From NCBI RefSeq assembly GCF_014773395.1, contig NZ_JACXAF010000017.1, forward strand, positions 55,956 through 119,955: a stretch of DNA of 64,000 nucleotides. The letters are read 5' to 3'. The notes under the pieces were generated by a model, which searched no databases, was not told where the DNA came from, and saw only the letters and a program-made list of their open reading frames with translations. Below are positions 1 through 8,020 of the stretch, piece by piece. Source of the DNA: Neiella litorisoli (lineage in GTDB: Bacteria > Pseudomonadota > Gammaproteobacteria > Enterobacterales > Neiellaceae). Position 1 is the first letter of the stretch. Each line of letters starts with the position of its first letter. The position numbers were made by a program, and so were the translations under genes.

Positions 1-1
1 A

Positions 2-652
2 GCCGAGAATCTCGCGCTGCCAGAGTATGTCAGTAGCTTGCGCAACATGTTGGTGCCAACGTTACCGCACCCAGCCATGTTTGTTAGCCGAGTGGATAAA
101 AAAATCGGCATCAGCCATATCGCCAGCAGCAATGATGACAACGGCCTCGTCAGCTTTCTCCAGCAGCTATTTGGCCAAACCGAAGCGAAATTTGCCGAAG
201 GTGTCAATCTAACGTTTTTACAGCGTGGCGAGCGTTTCAATCAGACCATGCTGCGACCGCTTCGAGTGCTCCAAGAGGGTGGCGATATTTGCTACGTCGA
301 ATGTTTAGTCGCGGCGGTACGAAACTACAAAGGCGACATCAACCAGATTGACTGCTTATACGTGATGAACAACACCGAGCCAGAGCAGATCCGCGCATTT
401 ATCGAAGCGGCGAAGAAAAAATCTGATTTATTTGCCCTGCGCCTGACCCTGTCGCGCTACGGCAACCCAGACATGATGTCGATTAATAAAGAGCTGCACT
501 ACATCAGTGACTACGCCACCCACAAGGCGCAAGCCCTTGAAAAAGAGCTGGCCTCAATCATGGGAATTGGCGAGATCATCGACATCACCGACGAGATGTT
601 GATTCGGACAGGCCTGCATCAGTCTGTCCAGAATGCCAAAGAAGCGAGTTAG
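2..652 (+). CDS. 3' part of a gene convergent with serB, possibly a PilZ-domain (PlzC-like) protein
   Basis: The reading frame is open through the left edge of the window, so only about 216 C-terminal residues are visible and the true start is missing. The protein is soluble, acidic and helix-rich, with no signal peptide, membrane segment or recognisable catalytic motif. It ends 4 bp inside the convergent serB gene. From memory, Vibrio and related genera have a large PilZ-domain c-di-GMP receptor gene (PlzC type) next to serB, and that position suggests this identity. The PilZ signature itself is not in the visible part, so the name rests on synteny. The coding call is firm; the function is tentative. 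Confidence 0.7.
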   Translation, partial: AENLALPEYVSSLRNMLVPTLPHPAMFVSRVDKKIGISHIASSNDDNGLVSFLQQLFGQTEAKFAEGVNLTFLQRGERFNQTMLRPLRVLQEGGDICYVECLVAAVRNYKGDINQIDCLYVMNNTEPEQIRAFIEAAKKKSDLFALRLTLSRYGNPDMMSINKELHYISDYATHKAQALEKELASIMGIGEIIDITDEMLIRTGLHQSVQNAKEAS

Positions 653-1707
653 CTGTTGCTACTTGCCAGTAGGTAATAAATGCCTTCAAGGCCGTGGTAT
701 TTCAGGGCGGTTGTGGCTTTAGCCGCAACCACGGGTTTTGCATGATAAGCCACACCCAATGCCGCCGCCGCCATCATGACCAAATCATTGGCACCATCGC
801 CAGCGGCAACAGTTTGTGATGGTGGGATATCAAACTGCTGTGCTAGCGCAACCAGCGTATCGGCTTTGCGTTGGGCGTCGACAATGTCGCCAAGTACCTT
901 GCCGGTGAGCTTGCCATCGATGATTTCCAACACATTGGAGACCGCCGCATCCAGCGGTAACGTATCTTTCAGGTAATCGGCAAAATAGGTAAAACCACCA
1001 GAAGCAATCGCCACCCGCCAGTTTTTCTGACGCAGAGCAGTCACTAGCTCCGGTAACCCAGGCGACATGGGTAACTGCTCACGCACCTCAGCCAGAATGG
1101 CTTCATCGGCATCGGTTAAGGTCGCTACTCGAGCTCGCAGACTTTCGGCAAAATCGAGCTTACCTTGCATGGCCAGCTCGGTCACTTCAGCAACTTGCTC
1201 TCCGACACCTGCTAATTTCGCAATTTCGTCAATGCACTCAATCTCAATGGCTGTTGAGTCCATATCCATCAGCAGTAACCCGGGTTGCTCAACTGAGGGC
1301 GCATCCGTTAAGAGGTTAAATTCCCACAAGCGTTCAGCGGCCAAATCGGCCAGTGCTTGCAAATCATCTGGCACCGCCGCCAAACCAAGTACCAATGCGC
1401 CCATGCTCGCTGGCTGATACAGGCTCGCGAGGCAATCGCTACGCACGACATCCACTGCGATCAAAGCGATAATTTCAGCCAAATCCTGAACGTTAAGCAG
1501 CCCCTGAATCACCAACCGACATTGCTCTTGCGCTAATGGCGCAGCTAACGGCGTCGCGCCTTGGTGCTCAGCTTGGCTAACAATGGTCAGTTGGCTGGCG
1601 TCGCACGCGGTCACAGCGCAGGGTTTATACTGCTCGATAAGCGCCGTTAAATATGCAGATTGAGTTTGTTTACTCGGATCGATGATGATCTGATGACAGA
1701 AGTTCAA
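649..1707 (-). CDS. serB: Phosphoserine phosphatase SerB
   Basis: Catalyses the last step of serine synthesis, hydrolysis of O-phosphoserine to serine, in the cytoplasm. The 352-residue protein has an N-terminal regulatory region of about 140 residues followed by a HAD phosphatase domain. The nucleophile motif DMDST lies at residues 148-152, the second motif is SGGF, and the metal-binding motif is GDGANDLVMM. It is slightly longer than the 322-residue E. coli enzyme, mainly before the HAD domain. It is divergent from ytjB, as in enterobacteria, with an 86-bp shared promoter region, and it overlaps the convergent upstream gene by 4 bp. Confidence 0.96.
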   Translation of the reverse strand: MNFCHQIIIDPSKQTQSAYLTALIEQYKPCAVTACDASQLTIVSQAEHQGATPLAAPLAQEQCRLVIQGLLNVQDLAEIIALIAVDVVRSDCLASLYQPASMGALVLGLAAVPDDLQALADLAAERLWEFNLLTDAPSVEQPGLLLMDMDSTAIEIECIDEIAKLAGVGEQVAEVTELAMQGKLDFAESLRARVATLTDADEAILAEVREQLPMSPGLPELVTALRQKNWRVAIASGGFTYFADYLKDTLPLDAAVSNVLEIIDGKLTGKVLGDIVDAQRKADTLVALAQQFDIPPSQTVAAGDGANDLVMMAAAALGVAYHAKPVVAAKATTALKYHGLEGIYYLLASSNS

Positions 1708-1793
1708 AAGCTAACTCCACAGAAGATGTTTTATTCAGTGGCGATATGGTAGTAGGCTTAACAATGTGCGTAAACCTTTAAGATTTGGACACT

Positions 1794-2453
1794 ATGGCTC
1801 AATCTACTATTCGCTTGTCACCAAGACGCCGTAGCCGCTTTATTCAGCTGCTATTGGCGATTGTCTTGCTGTTGGTGGTGTTTCAGATCATGCGGGTTTA
1901 CCAGTTGGGGCGGCATGACATGTTAATGTCCCAATCACGCAGCCTGACCCGCGCCATTGTTGAGCAAAGCGCCGCAGCCGCCCTGCCCGCAATGCGCAAT
2001 CAGGACGATAGCGCGCTGGCAGATATGGCCAATGTCTTGATCCAGAATCCGGCGATTTATGACGTTGCGGTTTATGACAACCAAGGTTTGCTGCTCGCCA
2101 CCAATGATAATTATGTGTCACTCAGAGAGCGTTTGCCTGAGCTGACCACCACCGATCACGCCGAACAACTCAGTAGCCGAGTAACGTCTATCTACGATCA
2201 GGGTGAAGTCGTTGGCTTCATGCAATTGACGCTGTCATATGCAGCTTTACAGCACGATACTCGCGATCAAATGAGGCAATTGGACGATCAAATGCGATTG
2301 GCGTTGATCCTAGCTGCACTGGCCGGATTCCTATTTTCGGGCAGTATTCGCCGAGGCATCCGAGCGGCCACTCGGATCCGCAGTCAAGAGCGGGTCTATA
2401 AAGAACCAGTCAAACCAGCATCTTCCGCTGACCAAACAGGCTCTAGCGACTAA
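1794..2453 (+). CDS. ytjB: YtjB/AhpA (SMP) family membrane protein
   Basis: A 219-residue inner-membrane protein of the SMP_2 family, known in E. coli as YtjB and found there beside serB. A basic N-terminus is followed by a transmembrane helix at about residues 17-36. A periplasmic PAS/CHASE-like segment of about 120 residues comes next, then a second helix near residues 168-185 and a short basic tail. I chose the ATG at 1794 over an in-frame TTG nine bases earlier because the ATG is the usual start and neither has a clear Shine-Dalgarno sequence. It overlaps the next, convergent gene by 4 bp. The biochemical role is unknown; the two-helix layout resembles the sensory half of a signalling receptor without an output domain. 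Confidence 0.88.
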   Translation: MAQSTIRLSPRRRSRFIQLLLAIVLLLVVFQIMRVYQLGRHDMLMSQSRSLTRAIVEQSAAAALPAMRNQDDSALADMANVLIQNPAIYDVAVYDNQGLLLATNDNYVSLRERLPELTTTDHAEQLSSRVTSIYDQGEVVGFMQLTLSYAALQHDTRDQMRQLDDQMRLALILAALAGFLFSGSIRRGIRAATRIRSQERVYKEPVKPASSADQTGSSD

Positions 2454-2932
2454 TCAGGCTCAGTTCGATAAATCACCATGCCCCGAGCTTGGTAGTTTTT
2501 CAGTGCATGCGGATGATCTAGATCGCAAGTATGAACCCATACTCTGGTTGCCTGCCATTGCCAAGCTTGTTCAATCGCTTGGCTCAACAAGTAGCCACCA
2601 AGCTTTCGATCGAGAAAATCAGGTGCAACACCAAAGTAAGCAATTTGCACGCTACCATCGGCTTGCTTCTCTAGCTCAAAATAACCAGCCGGCGTTCCTT
2701 GCCAAAGCAACATAAAGAGTCGTAGCTGATCACGGTGCGCGTAATCGCGCCACTGCTGATCGCTCCAACTCGCTTTATCAAACCACTGCCAAGCAGCACC
2801 GACGTACTGATAGAAAAATCGGTTCAGCTCAAATTGCCGCTGCTGACACTCGATCACCTGAGCATCTATGGAAGGCGCAGGTTTAGCCTGCAACGACGCC
2901 GGTTGAGTCATCTCTAAATAGTAAATCGTCAT
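2450..2932 (-). CDS. GNAT-family N-acetyltransferase
   Basis: A 160-residue GCN5-related acetyltransferase. The acetyl-CoA binding part is visible as the strand YFGVAPDFLDRKLGGYLL at about residues 98-115, where the usual R/Q-x-x-G-x-G loop appears as DRKLGG. It is followed by the conserved helix and by CDLDHPHALKNYQARG, the usual 'N-x-x-A-x-x-x-Y-x-x-x-G' end of the fold. No substrate can be read from the sequence. The start at 2932 is an ATG; a second ATG seven codons later is possible. Its 3' end overlaps ytjB by 4 bp. Confidence 0.85.
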   Translation of the reverse strand: MTIYYLEMTQPASLQAKPAPSIDAQVIECQQRQFELNRFFYQYVGAAWQWFDKASWSDQQWRDYAHRDQLRLFMLLWQGTPAGYFELEKQADGSVQIAYFGVAPDFLDRKLGGYLLSQAIEQAWQWQATRVWVHTCDLDHPHALKNYQARGMVIYRTEPD

Positions 2933-3026
2933 TGTTTAACTGCGATAAAGCTGCATCGCGATATTAAAATACTGGGCGATCAGTAATAGCCGAAGCATCC
3001 ACAACACCAAAGCGAAATAGCGCAAC

Positions 3027-3060
3027 AAAAAAGAAAGCCCCGACACATTCGTGCCGGGGC
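3027..3060 (-). terminator. Rho-independent terminator of csr sRNA copy 1
   Basis: On the minus strand a 10-bp stem (GCCCCGGCAC / GTGTCGGGGC with one G-U pair, loop of 4 nt, plus-strand 3037-3060) is followed by TTTCTTTTTT. Confidence 0.88.
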
Positions 3061-3253
3061 TATTTACATCGATTGCAAGTTCCTGTTTGCGAGTCGTTCC
3101 CTCTTACATTCCGTTGCGATGTCCGTCCCTGAATCGTTCCTGATCAATCCCAGATCGTCCAGCATCCATTCAAAGCTCTATCCAGAGCCATCTCGTTCCG
3201 TGCTTCCTGCTGGCTATCCTCAGCCTGCGTCCTAGTTAGCGTCCTGCCAACGA
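3027..3253 (-). ncRNA. csrB-like: CsrB-family small RNA, copy 1
   Basis: Read on the minus strand, this stretch of about 227 nt contains about 15 GGA triplets, many as AGGA or CAGGAA, spaced every 10-20 nt. That is the hallmark of CsrB/CsrC/RsmZ RNAs, which bind and sequester the translation regulator CsrA. It ends in a GC-rich hairpin followed by a U-rich run. The predicted 5' end near 3253 follows a TTGTTC/TATCTT promoter with 16-bp spacing. The UvrY-type box at 3425-3442 lies about 170 bp upstream, matching the distant position known for GacA/UvrY sites. This copy is clearly diverged from copies 2 and 3. The ends are predicted, not mapped. Confidence 0.88.
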
Positions 3254-3259
3254 GGAATA

Positions 3260-3287
3260 AAGATACAGCATTATTGATTTAGAACAA
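3260..3287 (-). promoter_or_regulatory. Predicted sigma-70 promoter of csr sRNA copy 1
   Basis: Minus-strand -35 TTGTTC (3287-3282), 16-bp spacer, -10 TATCTT (3265-3260). Copies 2 and 3 have the same spacing at the corresponding place, which supports the assignment. Confidence 0.55.
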
Positions 3288-3424
3288 TTGTTTCATTCCG
3301 CTTAATTTCTCAGACACCAAATTGAAACAAATCATAAAAACAAGTAACACCCTGTAATAAATAGACATTTATTAAAACAAGAACAAATAACAAGCAAGTC
3401 ATTGGTGATATCACTCACACGCTT

Positions 3425-3442
3425 TGTAAGAGATATCTCACA
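3425..3442 (-). promoter_or_regulatory. UvrY/GacA-type box upstream of csr sRNA copy 1
   Basis: The 18-bp near-palindrome TGTAAGAGATATCTCACA fits the known GacA/UvrY consensus TGTAAG-N6-CTTACA with a single mismatch. It lies about 170 bp upstream of the predicted sRNA start. This predicts control by the BarA/UvrY (GacS/GacA) two-component system. Confidence 0.75.
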
Positions 3443-3506
3443 AAGAGATGGCAAATATCTGCTTGCGTTGTTGCCGACAATGGAGTGGCGCCCATTGCGA
3501 GCGCCC

Positions 3507-3543
3507 AAAAGAAAGGCCCCAAACCTTTTACAGGTTCGGGGCC
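3507..3543 (-). terminator. Rho-independent terminator of csr sRNA copy 2
   Basis: Minus-strand stem GGCCCCGAACCTG / GGTTTGGGGCC (plus-strand 3515-3543) followed by TTTCTTTT. The same hairpin recurs at copy 3. Confidence 0.9.
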
Positions 3544-3739
3544 GAGTAGCATTGTGCAAGTTTCCGTTTGCTAGAGAAATCCCTTACACATTCCTTTGCT
3601 TCGCTCTTCCTTGAACGTTCCTCGTACTCCTTGTACGTGTCCAGAGTCCTTTCAAAGCATCTTCCTGATGCCATCTACTTCCTAGTGCTTCCTGCAGACC
3701 ATCCTAGTCTTGAATCCCTGTGTCAGCGTCCTGCCAACA
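3507..3739 (-). ncRNA. csrB-like: CsrB-family small RNA, copy 2
   Basis: About 233 nt on the minus strand with about 14 GGA triplets, a promoter and an intrinsic terminator. It is nearly identical to copy 3, which sits exactly 493 bp further on, and is recognisably related to copy 1. The conserved 5' start region TGTTGGCAGGACGC is shared by copies 2 and 3 and is almost the same in copy 1. The expected role is CsrA sequestration. Open reading frames crossing this region have no coding character and are explained by the RNA. Confidence 0.9.
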
Positions 3740-3745
3740 CTTGCT

Positions 3746-3773
3746 AATTTACGCCGATGCCCCAAAAGGACAA
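3746..3773 (-). promoter_or_regulatory. Predicted sigma-70 promoter of csr sRNA copy 2
   Basis: Minus-strand -35 TTGTCC (3773-3768), 16-bp spacer, -10 TAAATT (3751-3746). It predicts a 5' end near 3739 and is identical in copy 3. Confidence 0.6.
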
Positions 3774-3908
3774 TGTCAGCAAAATAAAAAATATTCACGA
3801 TGGCTGAATTTATAAACAGCAACAAACATATAACAATTTAAATTCAATAAGTTAATAAAAGTTGTTGAGAAAATTTATGCGTAATAACCCTGATAAATCG
3901 CACATTGT

Positions 3909-3926
3909 TGTGAGATATTTCGCACA
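3909..3926 (-). promoter_or_regulatory. UvrY/GacA-type box upstream of csr sRNA copy 2
   Basis: TGTGAGATATTTCGCACA, an imperfect 18-bp palindrome matching the GacA/UvrY consensus core, about 170 bp upstream of the predicted start. The same 18 bases occur at copy 3. Confidence 0.7.
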
Positions 3927-3998
3927 AAGGCATGGTGCGTTTTGGTAATTCTGAGAGAGGCTGAAAACAACCGAATTGACTTATTCATAGCAAGCCAT

Positions 3999-4036
3999 AA
4001 AAAGAAAGGCCCCAAACCTTTTACAGGTTCGGGGCC
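3999..4036 (-). terminator. Rho-independent terminator of csr sRNA copy 3
   Basis: The same hairpin as copy 2 (plus-strand 4008-4036), followed on the minus strand by TTTCTTTTT. Confidence 0.9.
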
Positions 4037-4232
4037 GAGTAGCATTGTGCAAGTTTCCGTTTGCTAGAGAAATCCCTTACACATTCCTTTGCTTCGCTCT
4101 TCCTTGAACGTTCCTCGTACTCCTTGTACGTGTCCAGAGTCCTTTCAAAGCATCTTCCTGATGCCATCTACTTCCTAGTGCTTCCTGCAGACCATCCTAG
4201 TCTTGATTCCCTGTGTCAGCGTCCTGCCAACA
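3999..4232 (-). ncRNA. csrB-like: CsrB-family small RNA, copy 3
   Basis: Minus-strand RNA of about 233 nt with about 14 GGA triplets, almost identical to copy 2 (a few substitutions, for example at the position around 4206). It has the same promoter, spacing and terminator. Together with its upstream box it forms the second half of a tandem duplication of about 420 bp. Being upstream-most on the minus strand, it is followed by copies 2 and 1; the terminators suggest three separate transcripts. Confidence 0.9.
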
Positions 4233-4238
4233 GTTGCT

Positions 4239-4266
4239 AATTTACGCCGATGCCCCAAAAGGACAA
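4239..4266 (-). promoter_or_regulatory. Predicted sigma-70 promoter of csr sRNA copy 3
   Basis: Minus-strand -35 TTGTCC (4266-4261), 16-bp spacer, -10 TAAATT (4244-4239), identical to the copy 2 promoter. Confidence 0.6.
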
Positions 4267-4401
4267 TGTCAGCAAAATAAAAAAAATTAACTAAGGCTGA
4301 ATTGGTAAGCAGTAACAACGATATAACAACATAAATTCAACAAGTTAATAAACGTTAACGAGAAATTTAATGCACAGCAACACTGATAAGTCGCACAGTG
4401 T

Positions 4402-4419
4402 TGTGAGATATTTCGCACA
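4402..4419 (-). promoter_or_regulatory. UvrY/GacA-type box upstream of csr sRNA copy 3
   Basis: TGTGAGATATTTCGCACA, identical to the box of copy 2 and placed at the same distance from the predicted start. Confidence 0.7.
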
Positions 4420-4550
4420 ACACAAGGGCTGCTTTGCCATGGCTGCTACGGTCCGCGGCGCTCGGCATCGTCGGCCTGACCATTGGCACATGCCGTCGCA
4501 ATACCTCGGGAATCAAGGACGAGTAATACCGCGCGAGGCATCACAATGCA

Positions 4551-5321
4551 CTAATAGCCAGATGGAATACTATGAATGTTGGAGTCGCCGCAATGGCGCA
4601 AGACATCATCTAACAAGCCAGAAGCGCCAAACCGGAAGTGACTACTGACCACCCAACTGCGACCACAAATTTGCTCGGCCAACTCTAAATAAGCATCGGC
4701 TTGCTCGAGGGTACGAATACCGCCTGCAGCTTTAAAACCGCAACTGCCACCGCTACGGCGGATCGCTTCGAGCATAATACGGGCCGCTTCGAGGGTTGCA
4801 TTCACGGGCACTTTGCCGGTGCTGGTTTTAATAAAATCAGCGCCTTCGGCAATCACTTGTTGGCTGAGTTGAGCAATCAGGTCAGTCGGTAATTCACCGG
4901 TTTCGAGGATCACTTTTAGTCGCACTTTCGTGCCGCATTCAGCTTTGACGGCTCCCACCATGTCACGGCCAATATCCAAATTGCCCTGTATGGCTTGTCG
5001 GTAGGGATAGACCAAGTCCACTTCGGCAGCCCCCGCCGCGATTGCCGCTTGCGTTTCTGCCACCGCTTGCGCAATGTCGCTGTTGCCATGTGGAAAGTTG
5101 ACCACAGTTGCCACCTTAATGGCGGCCGCATCCGCTTGCGCCAAGGCGTATTTGGCAATGTGGACAAACTGCGGCCAGACACACACCGCGGCAGTTTGGC
5201 CCACCGGCGAACTGGCTCGTTGGCACAATTCCACCACGCTGGTATCGGTGTCGGTGTCATTTAACGCGGTCAGATCCATCAGACTCACAACTTTGCGTGC
5301 TAACGCGTCAAACTCCGACAT
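4551..5321 (-). CDS. deoC: Deoxyribose-phosphate aldolase DeoC
   Basis: Class I aldolase splitting 2-deoxyribose-5-phosphate into glyceraldehyde-3-phosphate and acetaldehyde in deoxynucleoside catabolism. The 256-residue protein has the Schiff-base lysine segment FIKTSTGK, the partner lysine in GFKAAGGIRT and the catalytic Asp in VDLVYPY. Length matches the E. coli enzyme (259). The start at 5321 is chosen because GAGGAG lies just upstream; the frame could extend 14 codons further. No other deo genes are adjacent, so it appears to be a single-gene unit. The csr sRNA block lies downstream. Confidence 0.95.
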   Translation of the reverse strand: MSEFDALARKVVSLMDLTALNDTDTDTSVVELCQRASSPVGQTAAVCVWPQFVHIAKYALAQADAAAIKVATVVNFPHGNSDIAQAVAETQAAIAAGAAEVDLVYPYRQAIQGNLDIGRDMVGAVKAECGTKVRLKVILETGELPTDLIAQLSQQVIAEGADFIKTSTGKVPVNATLEAARIMLEAIRRSGGSCGFKAAGGIRTLEQADAYLELAEQICGRSWVVSSHFRFGASGLLDDVLRHCGDSNIHSIPSGY

Positions 5322-5394
5322 GGCAATTCTCCTCAACAATGATGTGTAATCATCATAATACAACTAGCCGAAATTAAAGATAAAAACTGATTGT

Positions 5395-5423
5395 TTGGGT
5401 CACTGCGCACGACTCCGTATAAT
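5395..5423 (+). promoter_or_regulatory. Predicted sigma-70 promoter of tcdA
   Basis: TTGGGT (5395-5400), 17-bp spacer and a perfect TATAAT (5418-5423), ending about 30 bp before the tcdA start codon. Confidence 0.6.
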
Positions 5424-5453
5424 AGCCAGCGATTTTTGGCGAGGCGAGACAAC

Positions 5454-6278
5454 ATGATAACCCCAGACAATGCCCAGCGATTTGGCGGAATTGGCCGCTT
5501 ATATGGTCAACAGCAACTCGAATGGCTGACTCAAGCCCATGCCTGCGTGATCGGCATTGGCGGTGTTGGCAGTTGGGCCGCTGAAGCACTCGCTCGCTCT
5601 GGCGTTGGTCAAATCACCCTGATTGATATGGATGATATTTGTATCAGCAACACCAACCGCCAAATTCACGCACTTGACCACACCCAAGGCATGGTCAAAG
5701 TCGATGCCATGGCCGAGCGCATTCTGGCCATCAACCCAAGTTGTTTGGTCAATCCAATTGCTGAATTTATCAGTACCGACAATCAACGCGATTTACTCCA
5801 CGACGGCCTCGATGTGGTGATTGATGCGATTGATTCGATTGCCGCGAAAACTGCACTCATTGCCTACTGCAAACGCAACAAACTGCCGCTGATTGTTTCC
5901 GGTGGTGCGGGCGGGCAAACCGATCCTCGACAAATCACTAGTGGCGATCTGGCCAAAACCACCCACGATCCGCTCCTTGCTAAGATCCGCAACCAATTGC
6001 GTCGCGAGCACAACTTCAGTAAGAATCCGAAACGGAAATTTGGCGTCGAGTGCATTTATTCAACCGAGCAGTTGGTCTACCCACAGGCTGATGGCAGTGT
6101 CTGCGCCAGCAAAACCAGCAGCGCTGAAGATGGCAGTATTCGGCTTGATTGTAGCTCTGGTTTCGGCGCAGCAACGATGGTCACCGCTACCTTTGGCCTG
6201 ATGGCAGCAGCGCGCGGTATTGACAAACTGCTGGCGAAACGACAGCGCCAACACAGTGCGCAAAAGTCAACAGATTAG
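5454..6278 (+). CDS. tcdA: tRNA threonylcarbamoyladenosine dehydratase TcdA (CsdL)
   Basis: E1-like ATP-dependent enzyme that cyclises t6A37 of tRNA to ct6A. The 274-residue protein begins with the family's RFGGIGRLYG region. It has the nucleotide-binding GIGGVGSWAAEALARSG glycine loop at about residues 34-50 and then D-x-D in LIDMDDI and the N-R-Q-hydrophobic region. The start at 5454 follows a GAGG-type Shine-Dalgarno; the frame could begin 21 codons earlier without such support. In E. coli the csdA-csdE genes that feed sulfur into this system lie beside it. Here the fused csdA-csdE gene is convergent and overlaps by 4 bp. Confidence 0.95.
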   Translation: MITPDNAQRFGGIGRLYGQQQLEWLTQAHACVIGIGGVGSWAAEALARSGVGQITLIDMDDICISNTNRQIHALDHTQGMVKVDAMAERILAINPSCLVNPIAEFISTDNQRDLLHDGLDVVIDAIDSIAAKTALIAYCKRNKLPLIVSGGAGGQTDPRQITSGDLAKTTHDPLLAKIRNQLRREHNFSKNPKRKFGVECIYSTEQLVYPQADGSVCASKTSSAEDGSIRLDCSSGFGAATMVTATFGLMAAARGIDKLLAKRQRQHSAQKSTD

Positions 6279-7903
6279 GTTTTAAGTTGTTGCTGGAGCT
6301 GCTCGATAGCAGCACTAATGCCACTTTGACGAGTCATCGACAGTTGTTGGAAAAAGGCCTGCTGAGCGAGCCAATCACGGCCATCAAATTGCCGCTGTTC
6401 GGCAACAGCTAGCCGATTGAAGTCGAGCGCCAGCAAATGCAGCATACCGCGAACCACATTGGCCTCGCTGTCGACCAAGCACTGCCAACCTGATTCTCCG
6501 TGCTCAAGCTGCAACCATGTCGCGCTCTCACAATCATGGATCAAATACTGCGGCGCTCGCTCGGCCTTCAATGCACTTGGCAGTGCCTTGCCAACGATTA
6601 TTAAACGGCTTAGCGTTTGCTGCCAGCTTTGCCCGACTTTCAACGCCGCAACAGCCTCATCCAGATCCAAATGATTATTCTCTGCCGACACCGCGGTTTC
6701 TGTGTCGCCTTGATGAGCCGCATCAATCGCGGCGATCAGTTGATCAATATCCTGTTGATTGGAGTAACAGCCCAATGACAACCTCAGTGTCACCGGCTCC
6801 CCGAGGGCTGCCAACAGCGGATGAGCGCAGTGCTTGCCTAAACGCACGGCCACGCCGAACTGATCGAGATACTGAGCCAGATCTTGCGGGTGAATCCGGT
6901 CGCTGACGAACGATTGCACCGCCACTTGCTCGGCAGGAGCTGCGATCAGGCGGATGCCATCAATGGCAGCCAAACGCTGTTGAGCATAGGCCAATAACGC
7001 CGCTTCTTGTTGCTGCCAGTCCTCAGGCAATTGCTCGAGAAATGCGACCGCACTGGCCAAGCCAATGGCGCCTGCGATATTCGGCGTGCCGGCTTCAAAA
7101 CAATGGGGAGGCTGTGCCCAACTGGCCGTGTCATAGCTGACCGCTTCAACCATCTCGCCGCCAGTTTGCCAAGGCTGACACTGGTTGAGCATGTCATTGC
7201 TCAGTAAAACCCCACCAATGCCGGTTGGACCATACATCTTATGACCCGAAAAGGTATAAAAATCAGCGCCTAATTCAGCGACATCAACAGTGAGATGAGC
7301 CGCTGCCTGAGCACCATCGATCAGTACTTTGGCATCGTATTGATGGGCCAAGGCGATCATGTTCGCGACCGGATTGACAGTCCCCAACACATTCGACACA
7401 TGAGTCAGTGCCACCAGTTTCGGCCGTCGCTGCAGTAATTGTTGGAACGCTTGCTGATCTAATTCACCAGTGGCTAGCACCGGAATAATGGCTAATTCAG
7501 CATTGCGAGCACGACAAACCTGCTGCCACGGAATTAAATTGGCATGGTGCTCTAGGCCGCTGACCACCAGCAAATCGCCAGCATTTAGTTGCTGAAGCGC
7601 CCAGCTATAAGCGACAAAATTAATCGCTTCGGTACACCCTCTGGTCCACACCAAATTGCGGGCCGACATGCCAAAATAGCCCGCCACCTTGGCCCGCGCT
7701 TGTTCAAATTGCTCGGTTGCTCGAGCTGCAATGGTATAGCCAGCCCGATGGACGTTAGCGTTGTCGCGGCGGTAAAAATGTTGAATCGCCGCCAGCACAG
7801 GCGCTGGCTTTTGACTGGTCGCCGCACTATCGAGATAGGCCAACGGCTGGCCATTAATACGTTGTTGAAGCGCGGGAAACTGGTGGCGAATGTTTTTGTT
7901 CAA
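6275..7903 (-). CDS. csdA: Fused cysteine desulfurase CsdA and sulfur acceptor CsdE
   Basis: One 542-residue chain carries two proteins that are separate in E. coli. Residues 1 to about 400 are a class V aminotransferase-fold desulfurase. The PLP lysine is K222 in FSGHKMYGPTG and the catalytic cysteine is C359 in LGKHCAHPLL, the same numbers as in E. coli CsdA when translation starts at the TTG at 7903. Residues from about 411 to the end are a complete SufE/CsdE domain with the acceptor cysteine C458 in HDCESATWL. There is no ATG near the N-terminus. The TTG at 7903 has GGACG seven bases upstream; TTG codons at 7930/7933 are alternatives. A linker rich in A, E and N (about 400-415) joins the halves. 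The neighbour tcdA is the expected partner. Confidence 0.93.
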   Translation of the reverse strand: MNKNIRHQFPALQQRINGQPLAYLDSAATSQKPAPVLAAIQHFYRRDNANVHRAGYTIAARATEQFEQARAKVAGYFGMSARNLVWTRGCTEAINFVAYSWALQQLNAGDLLVVSGLEHHANLIPWQQVCRARNAELAIIPVLATGELDQQAFQQLLQRRPKLVALTHVSNVLGTVNPVANMIALAHQYDAKVLIDGAQAAAHLTVDVAELGADFYTFSGHKMYGPTGIGGVLLSNDMLNQCQPWQTGGEMVEAVSYDTASWAQPPHCFEAGTPNIAGAIGLASAVAFLEQLPEDWQQQEAALLAYAQQRLAAIDGIRLIAAPAEQVAVQSFVSDRIHPQDLAQYLDQFGVAVRLGKHCAHPLLAALGEPVTLRLSLGCYSNQQDIDQLIAAIDAAHQGDTETAVSAENNHLDLDEAVAALKVGQSWQQTLSRLIIVGKALPSALKAERAPQYLIHDCESATWLQLEHGESGWQCLVDSEANVVRGMLHLLALDFNRLAVAEQRQFDGRDWLAQQAFFQQLSMTRQSGISAAIEQLQQQLKT

Positions 7904-8020
7904 GTTGACGTCCGACGATGACAGGGGCAACAAGGGCTGGGCCGCTATTTTCCACCATCAATCAATCGATAGCAATTAGGCCACGGGATGGATTTAGTTG
8001 CCGCCCACTCTTGCCGCCCA

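Larger units (their letters stand above)
3507..4419. repeat. Tandem duplication containing csr sRNA copies 2 and 3
   Basis: The segment 3507-3926 recurs at 4000-4419 with a constant offset of 493 bp. The sRNA part is nearly identical. The A/T-rich part between promoter and UvrY box is more diverged but still alignable. The 70 bp between the two units (about 3930-3998) are unique. Confidence 0.85.

Noticed and set aside
3332..4648. Several open reading frames of 70-92 codons in the csr region
   Set aside because: They lie across sRNA genes, terminators and UvrY boxes, have no ribosome sites, and their similarity to each other follows from the duplicated DNA.
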